Position numbers and translations under genes: made by a program. Shown here piece after piece: positions 9,417 through 19,052 of a stretch of DNA of 64,000 nucleotides; position 1 is the first letter of the stretch; each line of letters starts with the position of its first letter. The notes beneath the pieces were generated by a model, which saw nothing but the letters and a program-made list of their open reading frames with translations, did not search any database and was not told where the DNA came from. Origin of the DNA: Gammaproteobacteria bacterium (GTDB taxonomy: Bacteria; Pseudomonadota; Gammaproteobacteria; SZUA-229); contig JAOUKV010000001.1 in NCBI GenBank assembly GCA_029882355.1, positions 144,736-208,735 on the forward strand, written 5' to 3'.

Positions 9417-10211
9417 TTAATGACCTTCGCGTGTAATACGCTCCAATCGTTCATTCGCTTTCTTAGCCAGATTGGTATTAGGAAACAATTTAATTATCTG
9501 TTGCAAACTTTCCCGTGCAGCAGTCCAATTCTTCATTTCATAATAAACATAAGCGATTTTTAGTCTCGCACCCTGTACCTTGCTGCTATCTGGATACTTT
9601 TCAATTAAACGCTGAAATTCACTCAAGGCCTGCTTGTATTGGCGATAGGCATAGTTCGCTTCACCCAACCAATACTGTGCATTATCTGCATATTGGCTAT
9701 TGGAATGGCTTTCAAGAAAACTTCCAAATGCAACAATGGCTTGTTTGTAACGGCCTTCCTTCAACAAAGCAAATGCCTTGTCATAGTCAGATTTTCCATT
9801 AGCGTCACTCGAAGGCGAAGCCGGTATCATGGTGGCATGATTGCCAGGTGTGCTCACGGGTGCCCTATTTGAACCAGGGGCAGGAACAGGTGCAGATATA
9901 CCCAAAGCGGGTGCCGAGGTTTCAACCACATTGATACGCCTATCCATATCCGCATACAAACTACGCTGACGCTGCTTAATCGTACTTAATTCGTAACCCT
10001 GCTGATCCAGCTGCTCACGAAGCACCGCTATTTCCTCCTGCAAAGCCTCAATCTGTTGAGACTGCTGCATCAACATCTCAGACCCCACCATGCGTTCCAC
10101 ACGTTCAAGACGTTGTTTTACACTCATCATAGATATCACATCTTTTTCTGCCGCAATAGCCGATGAGACCGTGAAAAAAAAGATCGAAAAAACAATAAAA
10201 CGCTTAAACAT
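9417..10211 (-). CDS. cpoB: Tol-Pal-associated TPR protein CpoB (YbgF)
   Basis: 264 residues: a signal peptide (to about 20), an N-terminal coiled coil (about 30-90, rich in Gln/Glu/Leu), a Pro/Ala/Ser linker (about 100-140) and three C-terminal TPR repeats starting DYDKAFALLKEGRYKQAI. CpoB coordinates PBP1B activity with Tol-Pal constriction of the outer membrane during division. It lies in its usual place after pal. Confidence 0.94.
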   Translation of the reverse strand: MFKRFIVFSIFFFTVSSAIAAEKDVISMMSVKQRLERVERMVGSEMLMQQSQQIEALQEEIAVLREQLDQQGYELSTIKQRQRSLYADMDRRINVVETSAPALGISAPVPAPGSNRAPVSTPGNHATMIPASPSSDANGKSDYDKAFALLKEGRYKQAIVAFGSFLESHSNSQYADNAQYWLGEANYAYRQYKQALSEFQRLIEKYPDSSKVQGARLKIAYVYYEMKNWTAARESLQQIIKLFPNTNLAKKANERLERITREGH

Positions 10212-10246
10212 AGTTCACCTGGTTGATTATTTCTTAACAGAACAGC

Positions 10247-10777
10247 TTATTGATAAACAAGCTCAGCTCGACGATTCAAATGCCATGAATCTTCATCATG
10301 CCCCAAACTGGCAGGCTTTTCTTCACCATAGCTAATCGTAGTGATTTGATCGCTTGAAGCCCCCTGGAACATCAATAAACGCTCAACCGATTGTGCACGG
10401 CGATCGGCCAAAGCCACATTGTATTCGCGTGTTCCCCTTTCGTCGGTGTGACCCTCAAGTCTGATTTTTGCACCAGGATTGGCAGATAAGTACTTACCAT
10501 GATGTTTTACCAGTTCGACAAAATCTGAAGCCACCTTGCTACTGTCAAAATCAAAGTAAATAACACGTCCTGCGAGCACACTGTTCGCATCATTGATTGC
10601 GCCAGCCTCATAGGAAGCAGATAAAGCCTGACCGGCACTGGCACCAGTACCATCAACCGAACCCACCTGTGCGCCATTACGACCATCAGCCGCTGAATCA
10701 TCACCATCAGGTTTTACATTCTCATCACAAGCGACCAAAGCCATGGCCATTAATAAAATCAGTAAATAATTTTTCAT
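10247..10777 (-). CDS. pal: Peptidoglycan-associated lipoprotein Pal
   Basis: 176 residues. A lipoprotein signal ends in the lipobox ALVAC (Cys17), followed by a Gly/Ala/Asp linker and an OmpA-like domain with YFDFDSS, LEGHTDERGTREYN and ALADRRA, which bind meso-diaminopimelate. Pal anchors the outer membrane to peptidoglycan and to TolB. It is part of tolQRAB-pal-cpoB. Confidence 0.97.
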   Translation of the reverse strand: MKNYLLILLMAMALVACDENVKPDGDDSAADGRNGAQVGSVDGTGASAGQALSASYEAGAINDANSVLAGRVIYFDFDSSKVASDFVELVKHHGKYLSANPGAKIRLEGHTDERGTREYNVALADRRAQSVERLLMFQGASSDQITTISYGEEKPASLGHDEDSWHLNRRAELVYQ

Positions 10778-10826
10778 CTTTCTCTCCTGTTATCGATCTA
10801 ATTTATTTATTATTCAGTCTAACTGG

Positions 10827-12122
10827 TTATTTTCTCACTGAAGACCATGCCGGCTCTCTAACTTCACCGTCAGACAGAACCAAACGCTGTTTATGCCTGC
10901 CATCTGTTGATACCGCCGCCAACACCGGACGCCCCTGATACTGTGACGCGTAAAGAATCATACTACCATTTGGCGAGAATTCAGGCGACTCATCCAACGG
11001 GCCATCAGTGACTAACTGCACCAAATTTGTCTCCAGATACAATACAGCGACTCTAAAAACATTATTATCACCCTGCACAAAGCTGATGGTTTTTCCATCA
11101 CGAGAGACACTAGCATTGGCATTGTAACCACCCTCAAAGGTCAAACGCCTGGGCTTAGCTCCCGCTTCTACCGAAATCCGATACAACTGGGGTTTACCAC
11201 TACGACTGGAGGTAAATATCAGCGATTCGCCATCCGGCATCCACACTGCTTCTGTATCAATAGACCAGTGCCTGGTGATTCGCGTCAGCCGCTTGTTGAG
11301 TAAATCCAAAATATATATATCTGGATTGCCGTCCTTCGACAAAGTGACAGCTAGTCGAGTTCCATCTGGTGACCATGCTGGCGCACCATTAATACCCTTA
11401 AATTTTGATATCAGCCGACGTTTTGCCGTGTGAATATCATGAACAAATATTTCCGCTACGCCGTGCTCAAAAGAGACATAGGCCAACTGCATGCCATCAG
11501 GCGACCAGACTGGTGACATAATCGGTTCATTTGAAGTGAGTAGGTTTTGTGAATTAAACCCATCAGTATCCGCTGTCTGCAACAAATACTTCACCGCCAT
11601 ACCCGGTTTCTGTTTAGACGAGACGTAAGCAACACGAGCATCAAAAGCCCCAGATAACCCCGTTAGGCTCTTGATGATGTGATCACTAATCTTATGCGCA
11701 ACCGATCTTAAAGATTTTTTTGTAGCAGCAAAACTATAACCCAGCAATTGCTCACCCTTTAGCACATCAAACAAACGAAAATACACCTGATATTGATCTT
11801 CGGATTCCTGCTTGATACCACCGATAATCAAATGGTCAACCCCTGTCATTCGCCAAGAAGGAAAATGCACATCTTCGGGTTTCTGCGGGTAAGCAATCAT
11901 ATCTTTTGATGCTAAAGGTGAAAACTTTCCGCTACGCGCCAAATCCGATGTCACGATCGCAGACACATCAGCATCGCCAAACTTAACACCGCCCGGCCAC
12001 TGAAACGGCACCACCGCGATAGGCAAAGAACCTTCAACACCTTCCGTTATCTCGATATTAAGCACGGCATGCGATAGCGAGTAAAAAAAGAATAATATCA
12101 ACCCAGAAATAAAACTTTTCAT
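10827..12122 (-). CDS. tolB: Tol-Pal translocation protein TolB
   Basis: 431 residues: a signal peptide (to about 19), an N-terminal alpha/beta domain (about 22-160) and a six-bladed WD40-like beta-propeller from about 165 with repeats such as SPVWSPDGMQLAYVS, APAWSPDGTRLAV and AVWMPDGESLIFTSSRSG. TolB shuttles in the periplasm between Pal and TolA. Position and length are canonical. Confidence 0.97.
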   Translation of the reverse strand: MKSFISGLILFFFYSLSHAVLNIEITEGVEGSLPIAVVPFQWPGGVKFGDADVSAIVTSDLARSGKFSPLASKDMIAYPQKPEDVHFPSWRMTGVDHLIIGGIKQESEDQYQVYFRLFDVLKGEQLLGYSFAATKKSLRSVAHKISDHIIKSLTGLSGAFDARVAYVSSKQKPGMAVKYLLQTADTDGFNSQNLLTSNEPIMSPVWSPDGMQLAYVSFEHGVAEIFVHDIHTAKRRLISKFKGINGAPAWSPDGTRLAVTLSKDGNPDIYILDLLNKRLTRITRHWSIDTEAVWMPDGESLIFTSSRSGKPQLYRISVEAGAKPRRLTFEGGYNANASVSRDGKTISFVQGDNNVFRVAVLYLETNLVQLVTDGPLDESPEFSPNGSMILYASQYQGRPVLAAVSTDGRHKQRLVLSDGEVREPAWSSVRK

Positions 12123-12165
12123 AAATTCATAACCTTAAAATTCATAACAGAGCAATCACTACAAA

Positions 12166-12984
12166 TTAACTACGCGGCTTGAACGTAAAATGAATTTCAC
12201 GATCAAAGACCTCGGGCTTTGGCGGTGGCGGCAACGGCGAAGCTTTTCTTACCGCGCGCTCTATAGAACGTTGAAAAGCCAAATCATTCGCACATTTTTT
12301 TAAACTCACATCAATCACATCACCTAAAGATGTTTGCGTCACAATTACTTCACAGGACATGCTTGAGGTAGAAGTAGTAGGACGAAGCCAGTTACGTTCA
12401 ACTTTCTGTTCAATTAACCTGACATACTGTGAGCGCAAAGACTGTAATTTGGCATTATCTTCTTTTGCCTGACGAGCTTCTGCTTCCAGACGCTCCTCCT
12501 CTGCCAACTTACGCTGCAACTCTTCTGCCTCAGCTTTACGCCTGTTATCATCTTCTAACTGACGCCTGGCCTCAAGCTCTTCCTTTTGTTTTTTATCTGC
12601 CGCCGCTTTTTTATTTTCTTCCTGAATACGTTTTTTTTCAGCCAGTTGTTTTTTCTCAGCAACTTGCTTCTTCTTAAGATCTGCCAAACGTTTTTTCTCA
12701 TCAGCCAGCTGCTTTTTCGCCTTTTCTGCCTGAGCGATTTTTTTCTTTTTCTTGTTATCTTCAGCCAGTTTCAATTTTCTGGCTTCGGCCTCAATTTTAG
12801 CGCCATCGACAACAACTGCCTGCACTGTTTTTTTATTCGAACTAGCAGGTTTATGTACTTCACTACTGGTCAAATTAACGCCCAGCAATATAATTAAGAC
12901 AAAATGCAAAGCTAACGCTGCCAATAAAACAATCGGCTTTTTCTTAACATCGTTAAACAGACCTGATGAAGTCATTATTTTCAT
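12166..12984 (-). CDS. tolA: Tol-Pal energy transducer TolA
   Basis: 272 residues: a single inner-membrane segment (about 18-37), a long Lys/Glu/Ala-rich helical domain II (about 60-180) that spans the periplasm, and a C-terminal TolA-III/TonB-like domain with two cysteines (in MSCEVIV and KKCAND). TolA passes proton-motive energy from TolQR to TolB-Pal. The start is ATG at 12984 or the internal ATG three codons later. It begins seven bases downstream of tolR. Confidence 0.94.
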   Translation of the reverse strand: MKIMTSSGLFNDVKKKPIVLLAALALHFVLIILLGVNLTSSEVHKPASSNKKTVQAVVVDGAKIEAEARKLKLAEDNKKKKKIAQAEKAKKQLADEKKRLADLKKKQVAEKKQLAEKKRIQEENKKAAADKKQKEELEARRQLEDDNRRKAEAEELQRKLAEEERLEAEARQAKEDNAKLQSLRSQYVRLIEQKVERNWLRPTTSTSSMSCEVIVTQTSLGDVIDVSLKKCANDLAFQRSIERAVRKASPLPPPPKPEVFDREIHFTFKPRS

Positions 12985-12990
12985 GGTGAT

Positions 12991-13413
12991 CTAATTTTCC
13001 GGCTGATCCGTCATCAAGCCCACTTTTTCCACACCCGCAGTTTGTAATAACACCATAGCGTTAGTGATACTGCCATAATTTACGTTTTTATCACCACGAA
13101 CTAGTACCGGTGTTTCAGGCTGATACTTAAGCACTGCGGCAACACGGTGCACCAGAACTTCTTCACTAACAGGATCTTTAACATGCTCACCCACATTCAA
13201 ATAATACTCACCCGTCTTGCTCACCGACAACACAACAGGCTCACGTTGCTCAGGTGGCAAAGGATTGGCATTAGCCTGCGGCAAATCAATCTCGACACCC
13301 TGCTGCAACAAAGGTGCGGTAATCATAAAAATAATCAACAGAACTAACATTACATCAATGTATGGCACAACATTGATTTCAGAAACAGCTCTACGTTTAC
13401 GGTGAGGAGGCAT
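12991..13413 (-). CDS. tolR: Tol-Pal proton-channel protein TolR
   Basis: 140 residues of the ExbD/TolR family. A short cytoplasmic N-terminus (RKRRAVSEINVVPYIDVMLVLLIIFM) leads into one transmembrane helix with the essential aspartate in YIDVML. The periplasmic domain follows. With TolQ it forms the proton-driven motor. Confidence 0.96.
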   Translation of the reverse strand: MPPHRKRRAVSEINVVPYIDVMLVLLIIFMITAPLLQQGVEIDLPQANANPLPPEQREPVVLSVSKTGEYYLNVGEHVKDPVSEEVLVHRVAAVLKYQPETPVLVRGDKNVNYGSITNAMVLLQTAGVEKVGLMTDQPEN

Positions 13414-13418
13414 GCGTT

Positions 13419-14138
13419 TTAAATCTTAGTTTCAGGGACTGAAGCTGTATCAGCTTGTTTATTTTCTTCACTCGACAACGACTGACTTTGACGTTGTAAA
13501 ATAGTGGCAAATTCTTCCGCAAAATTCTCATAAGAAATAGCCAATCGATCAACGCGTTCCGCGTACCGATTGTAAGCTATCACTGCTGGAATCGCTGCAA
13601 ACAAACCCATGGCAGTAGCAATCAAAGCCTCAGCGATACCCGGTGCGACCATCGCTAAACTTGCTTGTTGCACAGAACCCAGAGCAATAAACGAACGCAT
13701 AATACCCCACACCGTACCAAACAAACCAATGTAAGGACTAATTGAACCGATGGTCGCCAGTAATGACAAATGCGCATCCAGTCGTTCTTCTTCTCGCGCC
13801 AACGCGACTTTCATACTACGTTGCACACCGGACAGCATTATTTCCGAATTATTCGCTGTATGTTTACGTGCACGAATAAATTCTGTAAACCCCGCCACAA
13901 AAATCCGCGCCAGCCCACATTCATCATCTGCATTCTTTTTAACACGTGCGTACAAATCAGCCAAATTAATACCCGACCAAAACTGATCTTCAAAACGCAT
14001 GGCATTTTCGCGAGCATTCTTCAGCACATCATATTTAAGATAAATAATGACCCAGGATAAAACCGAAGCACTTAGTAAAATAAGCATGACCAGTTGTACG
14101 GTAAAACTTGCCCGCGCAACCAGACTTAATAAAGACAT
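13419..14138 (-). CDS. tolQ: Tol-Pal motor protein TolQ
   Basis: About 239 residues of the MotA/TolQ/ExbB family with three transmembrane helices (about 15-37, 135-160, 170-192) and the GTVWGIM and AEALIATAMGLFAAIPAV motifs. The ATG at 14138 is preferred over the GTG at 14150. It has GGAAG upstream and follows the ybgC stop by one base, which suggests translational coupling. Confidence 0.95.
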   Translation of the reverse strand: MSLLSLVARASFTVQLVMLILLSASVLSWVIIYLKYDVLKNARENAMRFEDQFWSGINLADLYARVKKNADDECGLARIFVAGFTEFIRARKHTANNSEIMLSGVQRSMKVALAREEERLDAHLSLLATIGSISPYIGLFGTVWGIMRSFIALGSVQQASLAMVAPGIAEALIATAMGLFAAIPAVIAYNRYAERVDRLAISYENFAEEFATILQRQSQSLSSEENKQADTASVPETKI

Positions 14139-14139
14139 A

Positions 14140-14580
14140 TCAGCTTCCACTGACTACCCCCTGTTTAATTTTTGACCACATTGTTTTTGGTATCACCATA
14201 GGTGTAAATTTCTCAGCGTTAATACAAGCCACTTTTATTTCAGCTTCACAAAGCAGTGTTTCATCGGATGCGCGCAGCACTGATTGTGTGAAATCAAAAC
14301 TAGCACGACCACAATGACTTATTTCTGTTTTCACTATTAACTCATCATTAAATACGGCGGGCTTTTTATATTGTACCGATAAACTATGCACTGCAAAAAT
14401 AACACCTGGCTCTTTAATCAACTGATCTTGCTCGAAACCAAAACTACGCAACATTTCAGTTCGTGCACGCTCCATGAATTTAAGATAATTGGCGTAATAA
14501 ACCACACCGCCTGAATCTGTATCCTCATAGTAGACACGTACTGGCCACAAAAATTCATTTTCTAAGATAGTCACAAACAC
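14140..14580 (-). CDS. ybgC: Tol-Pal-associated acyl-CoA thioesterase YbgC
   Basis: 146 residues with the hot-dog fold and the 4-hydroxybenzoyl-CoA thioesterase motif VYYEDTDSGGVVYYANYLKF, whose aspartate is catalytic. It is the first gene of the tol-pal cluster, as in most gammaproteobacteria, and is thought to act on acyl-CoA or acyl-ACP in phospholipid metabolism. It follows ruvB by about 23 bases. Confidence 0.95.
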   Translation of the reverse strand: MFVTILENEFLWPVRVYYEDTDSGGVVYYANYLKFMERARTEMLRSFGFEQDQLIKEPGVIFAVHSLSVQYKKPAVFNDELIVKTEISHCGRASFDFTQSVLRASDETLLCEAEIKVACINAEKFTPMVIPKTMWSKIKQGVVSGS

Positions 14581-14603
14581 AAATCCGTATATTATATTTA
14601 TTA

Positions 14604-15668
14604 TTAATTATTTTTAATGACCGAATCACATTCTGATAATTCAAGCGTTGCCTGAGTCAGTTGTTCATTCACCGGTTGCTTGAGTCCAAAATGACGATAG
14701 ACACTTGGTGTTGCTACCCGACCACGCGGTGTACGCATCAGATAACCCTGCTGAATCAGGTATGGCTCAATTACATCTTCAATGGTATCGCGTTCTTCAC
14801 CAATCGCCGCTGCCAGATTTTCCACACCGACCGGGCCACCATTGAATTTATCAATAATTGCTCGTAATAAACGGGAATCCATCACATCAAAACCCACCGG
14901 ATCAACATTCAGCAATTTAAGCGCTTTCGATGAGACATCGACGGTGATTTTACCATCGGCCTTGACCTGCGCGTAATCACGTACTCGGCGCAATAAACGA
15001 TTAGCAATACGTGGTGTACCACGAGCACGGCGTGCAATCTCAGTGGCACCTTCGATATCCATTTCGACATTTAAAATATTGGCGGTACGCTGAACGATAT
15101 GGGTTAAGTCTGGTACTGAATAAAAATCCAGGCGCAGAACAATTCCAAAACGATCACGCAGTGGCGAAGTTAACGAACCCGCTCTGGTAGTAGCTCCAAC
15201 TAAAGTAAACGGCGGCAAATCTAATTTAATCGAGCGTGCAGCCGGGCCTTCACCAATCATAATATCCAGCTGATGATCTTCCATCGCGGGATACAAAATT
15301 TCTTCGACTACTGGGCTGAGACGATGAATCTCATCAATAAATAACACATCGTGTGGTTCGAGATTAGTCAGCAGCGCAGCCAGATCACCGGGGCGTTCCA
15401 GCACAGGTCCCGAAGTAGAATGCAGCGTTGCATTCATTTCATTAGCAACGATATGCGCCAAAGTTGTTTTACCCAGACCTGGAGGTCCAAAAAATAATAA
15501 ATGATCCAGCGCTTCACTACGGCCTTTAGCCGCCGGAATAAAAATTTCTAGTTGTTCAGTGACAGCTGGCTGACCGCGATAGTCCTTAAGTAATTGCGGC
15601 CTGATCGCACGGTCAATCGAAACTTCCTCATCAGATTGCTCAGCAGTAATGATACGTTCTTGTGTCAT
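14604..15668 (-). CDS. ruvB: Holliday-junction branch-migration ATPase RuvB
   Basis: 354 residues. The Walker [14 protein letters not shown] and Walker [10 protein letters not shown] motifs, the GATTRAG sensor region and the winged-helix end with TPRGRVAT are all typical. RuvB hexamers drive branch migration with RuvA. Its ATG overlaps the ruvA stop by four bases (ATGA). Confidence 0.98.
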   Translation of the reverse strand: MTQERIITAEQSDEEVSIDRAIRPQLLKDYRGQPAVTEQLEIFIPAAKGRSEALDHLLFFGPPGLGKTTLAHIVANEMNATLHSTSGPVLERPGDLAALLTNLEPHDVLFIDEIHRLSPVVEEILYPAMEDHQLDIMIGEGPAARSIKLDLPPFTLVGATTRAGSLTSPLRDRFGIVLRLDFYSVPDLTHIVQRTANILNVEMDIEGATEIARRARGTPRIANRLLRRVRDYAQVKADGKITVDVSSKALKLLNVDPVGFDVMDSRLLRAIIDKFNGGPVGVENLAAAIGEERDTIEDVIEPYLIQQGYLMRTPRGRVATPSVYRHFGLKQPVNEQLTQATLELSECDSVIKNN

Positions 15669-16270
15669 TTTTTCACCATGCTCTGTAGTGCCGCTTTAAT
15701 AATTTCTTCGGTGGTCAAACCTTCAGTAGAAACAAGGCGAACCATTTGACTCGCCTCCTGTGCTTTATATCCTAGCGAAGTCAGGGCACTGACCGCATCA
15801 CTGATCGGATTCGAGTCTACTTTCAAACCAGCAACACTGCCGCTACCGGGTAATATCGCGGTTGCATTCCTGGCTAATCGATCACGTAACTCCACGATCA
15901 AACGCTCAGCGGTTTTTTTACCAACACCGGGCAAAGCGGTTAAAGATTTAGCATCGCTCTCCATCACGCAACGAGTAAATTCTTCTGCACTGACACCGGA
16001 GAGAATGGTTAAGGCCAATTTCGGGCCGACACCATTAATTTTGATTAGGTCTCTAAATAACTGACGTTCAGACAGACTATAAAACGCGTACAGTAATTGC
16101 GCATCCTCACGTACCACCATATGAATATGTAAGGTGACTGATTCACCCATCGCAGGCAATTGGTAAAAAGTCGACATCGGCGCTTCCAGTTCGTAACCTA
16201 CCCCCTGTACATCAACCAATAATTGCGGTGGTTGCTTTTCCAGTAAAAGCCCACTCAATCGACCAATCAT
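15665..16270 (-). CDS. ruvA: Holliday-junction DNA-binding protein RuvA
   Basis: About 201 residues: an N-terminal OB fold (MIGRLSG), two helix-hairpin-helix motifs ([13 protein letters not shown] and [12 protein letters not shown]) and a C-terminal RuvB-binding domain. The ATG at 16270 is preferred over a TTG at 16276 because it has GAGG upstream and makes an ATGA overlap with the ruvC stop. Confidence 0.97.
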   Translation of the reverse strand: MIGRLSGLLLEKQPPQLLVDVQGVGYELEAPMSTFYQLPAMGESVTLHIHMVVREDAQLLYAFYSLSERQLFRDLIKINGVGPKLALTILSGVSAEEFTRCVMESDAKSLTALPGVGKKTAERLIVELRDRLARNATAILPGSGSVAGLKVDSNPISDAVSALTSLGYKAQEASQMVRLVSTEGLTTEEIIKAALQSMVKK

Positions 16271-16791
16271 AGCCAACGTCCTCGACGTGAACCGCGAACC
16301 ACGCCCACTGACTTAACGTGCGCATGATTGGCGTGGCACATAGCTATCGCCAGGCCATCCGCTTCATCGCTTTGTAATGTTTGTTCCAGACCTAATAATT
16401 TCTGCATCATTATTTGTATTTGTTGTTTGCTCGCCGCGCCCGTACCGACCACAGCTTTCTTGATAACACGTGCGGCATATTCATCGACACTCAGATCAGC
16501 CTGCACACCAGCGCAAATCGCCGCGCCCCGTGCCTGCCCCAGCTTGAGCGCAGAATCTGCATTACGACTCATGAACACCTGTTCAATCGCCATCGAATCC
16601 GGCTGCCACTTTTCAATCACTGCGGCCACTTCCCGAAAAATAATACCCAGCTTCTCCGGCAAAGCATCTGCCTTTATAGTGATAAACCCACTGGCCACAT
16701 AATTATGACGAAAACCATCGGTGTCGAGAATGCCGTAGCCCGTGATGCGAGAGCCTGGATCGATACCGATGATGCGTATTTTTGTTTTCAA
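16267..16791 (-). CDS. ruvC: Holliday-junction endonuclease RuvC
   Basis: 174 residues with an RNase-H-like fold and acidic catalytic residues visible in IGIDPGSRITG, AIEQVF and SDEADGLAIA. It uses a TTG start at 16791 and overlaps both ruvA and a possible short upstream reading frame. It resolves Holliday junctions bound by RuvAB. Confidence 0.97.
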   Translation of the reverse strand: MKTKIRIIGIDPGSRITGYGILDTDGFRHNYVASGFITIKADALPEKLGIIFREVAAVIEKWQPDSMAIEQVFMSRNADSALKLGQARGAAICAGVQADLSVDEYAARVIKKAVVGTGAASKQQIQIMMQKLLGLEQTLQSDEADGLAIAMCHANHAHVKSVGVVRGSRRGRWL

Positions 16792-16907
16792 AGCTCTACC
16801 ACTATTTTTTCCACGCTGTCATTGGTGAACACTTCATTATGAATACAGCTAGCAAAGTCTAACATTGGCCGTATCATTGATGAATAAAAAGAATCTTTAC
16901 TGACCAC
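16788..16907 (-). CDS. Possible 39-residue leader ORF overlapping the ruvC start
   Basis: A GTG-initiated frame of 39 residues (starting MVSKDSFYSSM, ending KIVVEL) stops in the TTGA that contains the ruvC TTG start, the arrangement expected for translational coupling. Nothing in it is recognisable. It fills most of the 134-base gap between the hydrolase gene and ruvC and could equally be chance. Confidence 0.2.
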   Translation of the reverse strand: MVSKDSFYSSMIRPMLDFASCIHNEVFTNDSVEKIVVEL

Positions 16908-16925
16908 GCATTCGATGGCGGTGGC

Positions 16926-17702
16926 TCAAGCCGCACTGGAATCAGGAATCGCGGTCAACGTATCTTCATCAAATTTGCCCGTACGCAGGAAAATTATTAC
17001 TTGATCAGCAACCTCCGCTGAAAACAATATCCCCATATGACTTACTGGCATAAGAACACAATCCGAAGCACCTTTAAGCTGGGTTTCTTCAACAGATACC
17101 GAACCATCGTGTGGCAAATCCAGGCCACCGACAAACAAGCCCACGCCCAGAGGAAACGAACCTGAAATAGTACCGATATCCCGCCAGCCCCTCCATTCAG
17201 GCACACCACCGCCCAGCCCCTGCTCTATACTTTGTCCCAGTGCCCAGCGCGTAAAAGATGTGTGATTCAGCCGTTTTGCCACAGCACTACCGTTAACCGG
17301 GCTTGCCAACAAGACAATACGGCCTTTTTTAGTGAATGGAAATTGATCAAATAAATGCATCAAAACGATGCCGCCGAGACTGTGACCAACAAAATGCACG
17401 ACAGGGGCATCAATGGTTTCGGAAAATTCATGTAGACGAGCCGCCGTTTCAGCCAGTGAGCTACCCCAGACATGGTATTTAAAGACATGGCACTCGTAAC
17501 CAGCACGCGTCAATTTTTGGCGTAAACGCCAAAACTCGATGCCATTCATCCAGATACCATGTACTAAAACAACCGCTTCTCGCATAGAAGAGCAGTTTAG
17601 CGGAGAGTTGGGTTTATGGGGAAATTTATAGTCGGTTTTGCCCACCTGAATACCTTGTTTATTACTTAGGCGGTTGATGGCAATCTGCTGAGGTGGAAAC
17701 AT
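16926..17702 (-). CDS. Alpha/beta-fold hydrolase (lipase-like)
   Basis: Up to 258 residues. The core starts at residue 40 (MREAVVLVHGIWM) with the oxyanion-hole HG and the nucleophile elbow GHSLGG (consensus GXSXG). The catalytic His is probably in VSHMGILF near the C-terminus. There is no signal peptide. The 39-residue N-terminal extension lacks a good ribosome binding site and begins right after the mrp terminator, so translation may start at Met40 (position 17585). Substrate unknown. Confidence 0.85.
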   Translation of the reverse strand: MFPPQQIAINRLSNKQGIQVGKTDYKFPHKPNSPLNCSSMREAVVLVHGIWMNGIEFWRLRQKLTRAGYECHVFKYHVWGSSLAETAARLHEFSETIDAPVVHFVGHSLGGIVLMHLFDQFPFTKKGRIVLLASPVNGSAVAKRLNHTSFTRWALGQSIEQGLGGGVPEWRGWRDIGTISGSFPLGVGLFVGGLDLPHDGSVSVEETQLKGASDCVLMPVSHMGILFSAEVADQVIIFLRTGKFDEDTLTAIPDSSAA

Positions 17703-17716
17703 GAAACACTGGCAAT

Positions 17717-17744
17717 AAAAAAGCAGCCCAAAGGCTGCTTTTTT
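17717..17744 (-). terminator. Rho-independent terminator after mrp
   Basis: A perfect inverted repeat AAAAAAGCAGCC / GGCTGCTTTTTT with a four-base loop, 20 bases downstream of the mrp stop on the minus strand. Confidence 0.9.
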
Positions 17745-17765
17745 ATCAAACCAAAAACGGCTCTG

Positions 17766-18854
17766 TTAGTTGTTCTGAATAACGATATTCGGGAACTTGG
17801 CAGAAAAGTCTTTTGCCTTCAGTGAAAGCTTGGCCGCTGTACGACGTGCAATATCACGATAAATCTGGCTAGCCTGACTTTCGGGATCTCTTGCTACGCT
17901 TGGGTGACCACCATCAGCATTGATACGAATATCAATATCCAGCGGTAATGAACCCAGGAAGTCGACGTTGTACTGTTCGCACATTTTCTCGCCACCGCCC
18001 TGACCAAAGATATGCTCAGCATTGCCACATTTAGAACAGATGTGAATGCTCATGTTTTCAACGATACCGAGCACAGGCACTTCAACCTTCTCGAACATCT
18101 TCAGACCTTTGCGTGCATCTAATAGAGCGATGTCCTGAGGTGTGGTTACAATCACTGAACCACTGACGGGGACTTTTTGTGCCAGTGTCAGCTGTACATC
18201 ACCGGTGCCTGGAGGCAGGTCGATGACTAAATAATCCAGGTTCTTCCATTGGGTATCACGCAGCAACTGCTCCAGAGCCTGTGTCACCATCGGGCCACGC
18301 CAGATCATGGGGGTTTCTTCGTCGATCATGAAGCCAATCGACATTGCCTGTACACCGTGGCCACCCATGGGCTCAAGTGATTTACCGTCAATAGATTCAG
18401 GCTTACCTTCGATACCTAACATACGAGGAATACTGGGGCCGTAGATGTCGGCGTCCAGAATACCGACTTTGGCACCTTCGACTTGCAGCGCCAGCGCCAG
18501 ATTCACCGCAGTGGTGGATTTACCGACACCACCTTTACCAGAAGCCACCGCAATCACATTCTTGATGCCTTCCAGTGGGTTCATGCCACCCTGTACGGTG
18601 TGGCTAACAATTTCTGAACGCACTTCGATTTCGGCGGATGAAACGCCATCAACGGCTTCGATTTTGCTTTTTAGCTCATTGGCCAGTTTGTCGATGTAAC
18701 CGAAAGCAGGGAAACCCAGTACGATTTTTACGCTAACTGCATCGTCTTCGACTTTGATGTCTTTAACTGCACCGGCTTTGACCAGATCCATTTCAAGATA
18801 AGGATCGATATATTGTTTGATTGCTGATTCAACTTGTTCCTGTGTCACACTCAT
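17766..18854 (-). CDS. mrp: Iron-sulfur cluster carrier ATPase Mrp/ApbC
   Basis: About 362 residues: an N-terminal MIP18/DUF59-like domain (about 1-85), then a P-loop NTPase with the deviant Walker A ASGKGGVGKSTTA, and a CSKCG motif that holds a bridging [4Fe-4S] cluster. It delivers clusters to apo-proteins. The ATG at 18854 has GGAG in good position; a GTG 11 codons upstream would give 373 residues. It is divergent from metG, as in many gammaproteobacteria. Confidence 0.95.
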   Translation of the reverse strand: MSVTQEQVESAIKQYIDPYLEMDLVKAGAVKDIKVEDDAVSVKIVLGFPAFGYIDKLANELKSKIEAVDGVSSAEIEVRSEIVSHTVQGGMNPLEGIKNVIAVASGKGGVGKSTTAVNLALALQVEGAKVGILDADIYGPSIPRMLGIEGKPESIDGKSLEPMGGHGVQAMSIGFMIDEETPMIWRGPMVTQALEQLLRDTQWKNLDYLVIDLPPGTGDVQLTLAQKVPVSGSVIVTTPQDIALLDARKGLKMFEKVEVPVLGIVENMSIHICSKCGNAEHIFGQGGGEKMCEQYNVDFLGSLPLDIDIRINADGGHPSVARDPESQASQIYRDIARRTAAKLSLKAKDFSAKFPNIVIQNN

Positions 18855-19052
18855 GCGTGTAATCTCCACAACATTAGATTTCGCCACAAAAAACGTAGCA
18901 TATTAGAAGGAGGCGATATTCTACACCACTGAGGTTTTATTTTAACCCTACAATCGTCTTTGATATCAGCTTTTTAGGTGCTCAAAACCGCCAGACATGG
19001 TAAGTTATGCGCCCCGTGTGGTGCAGCCACAGAACACCAAGAACAGAGAATA

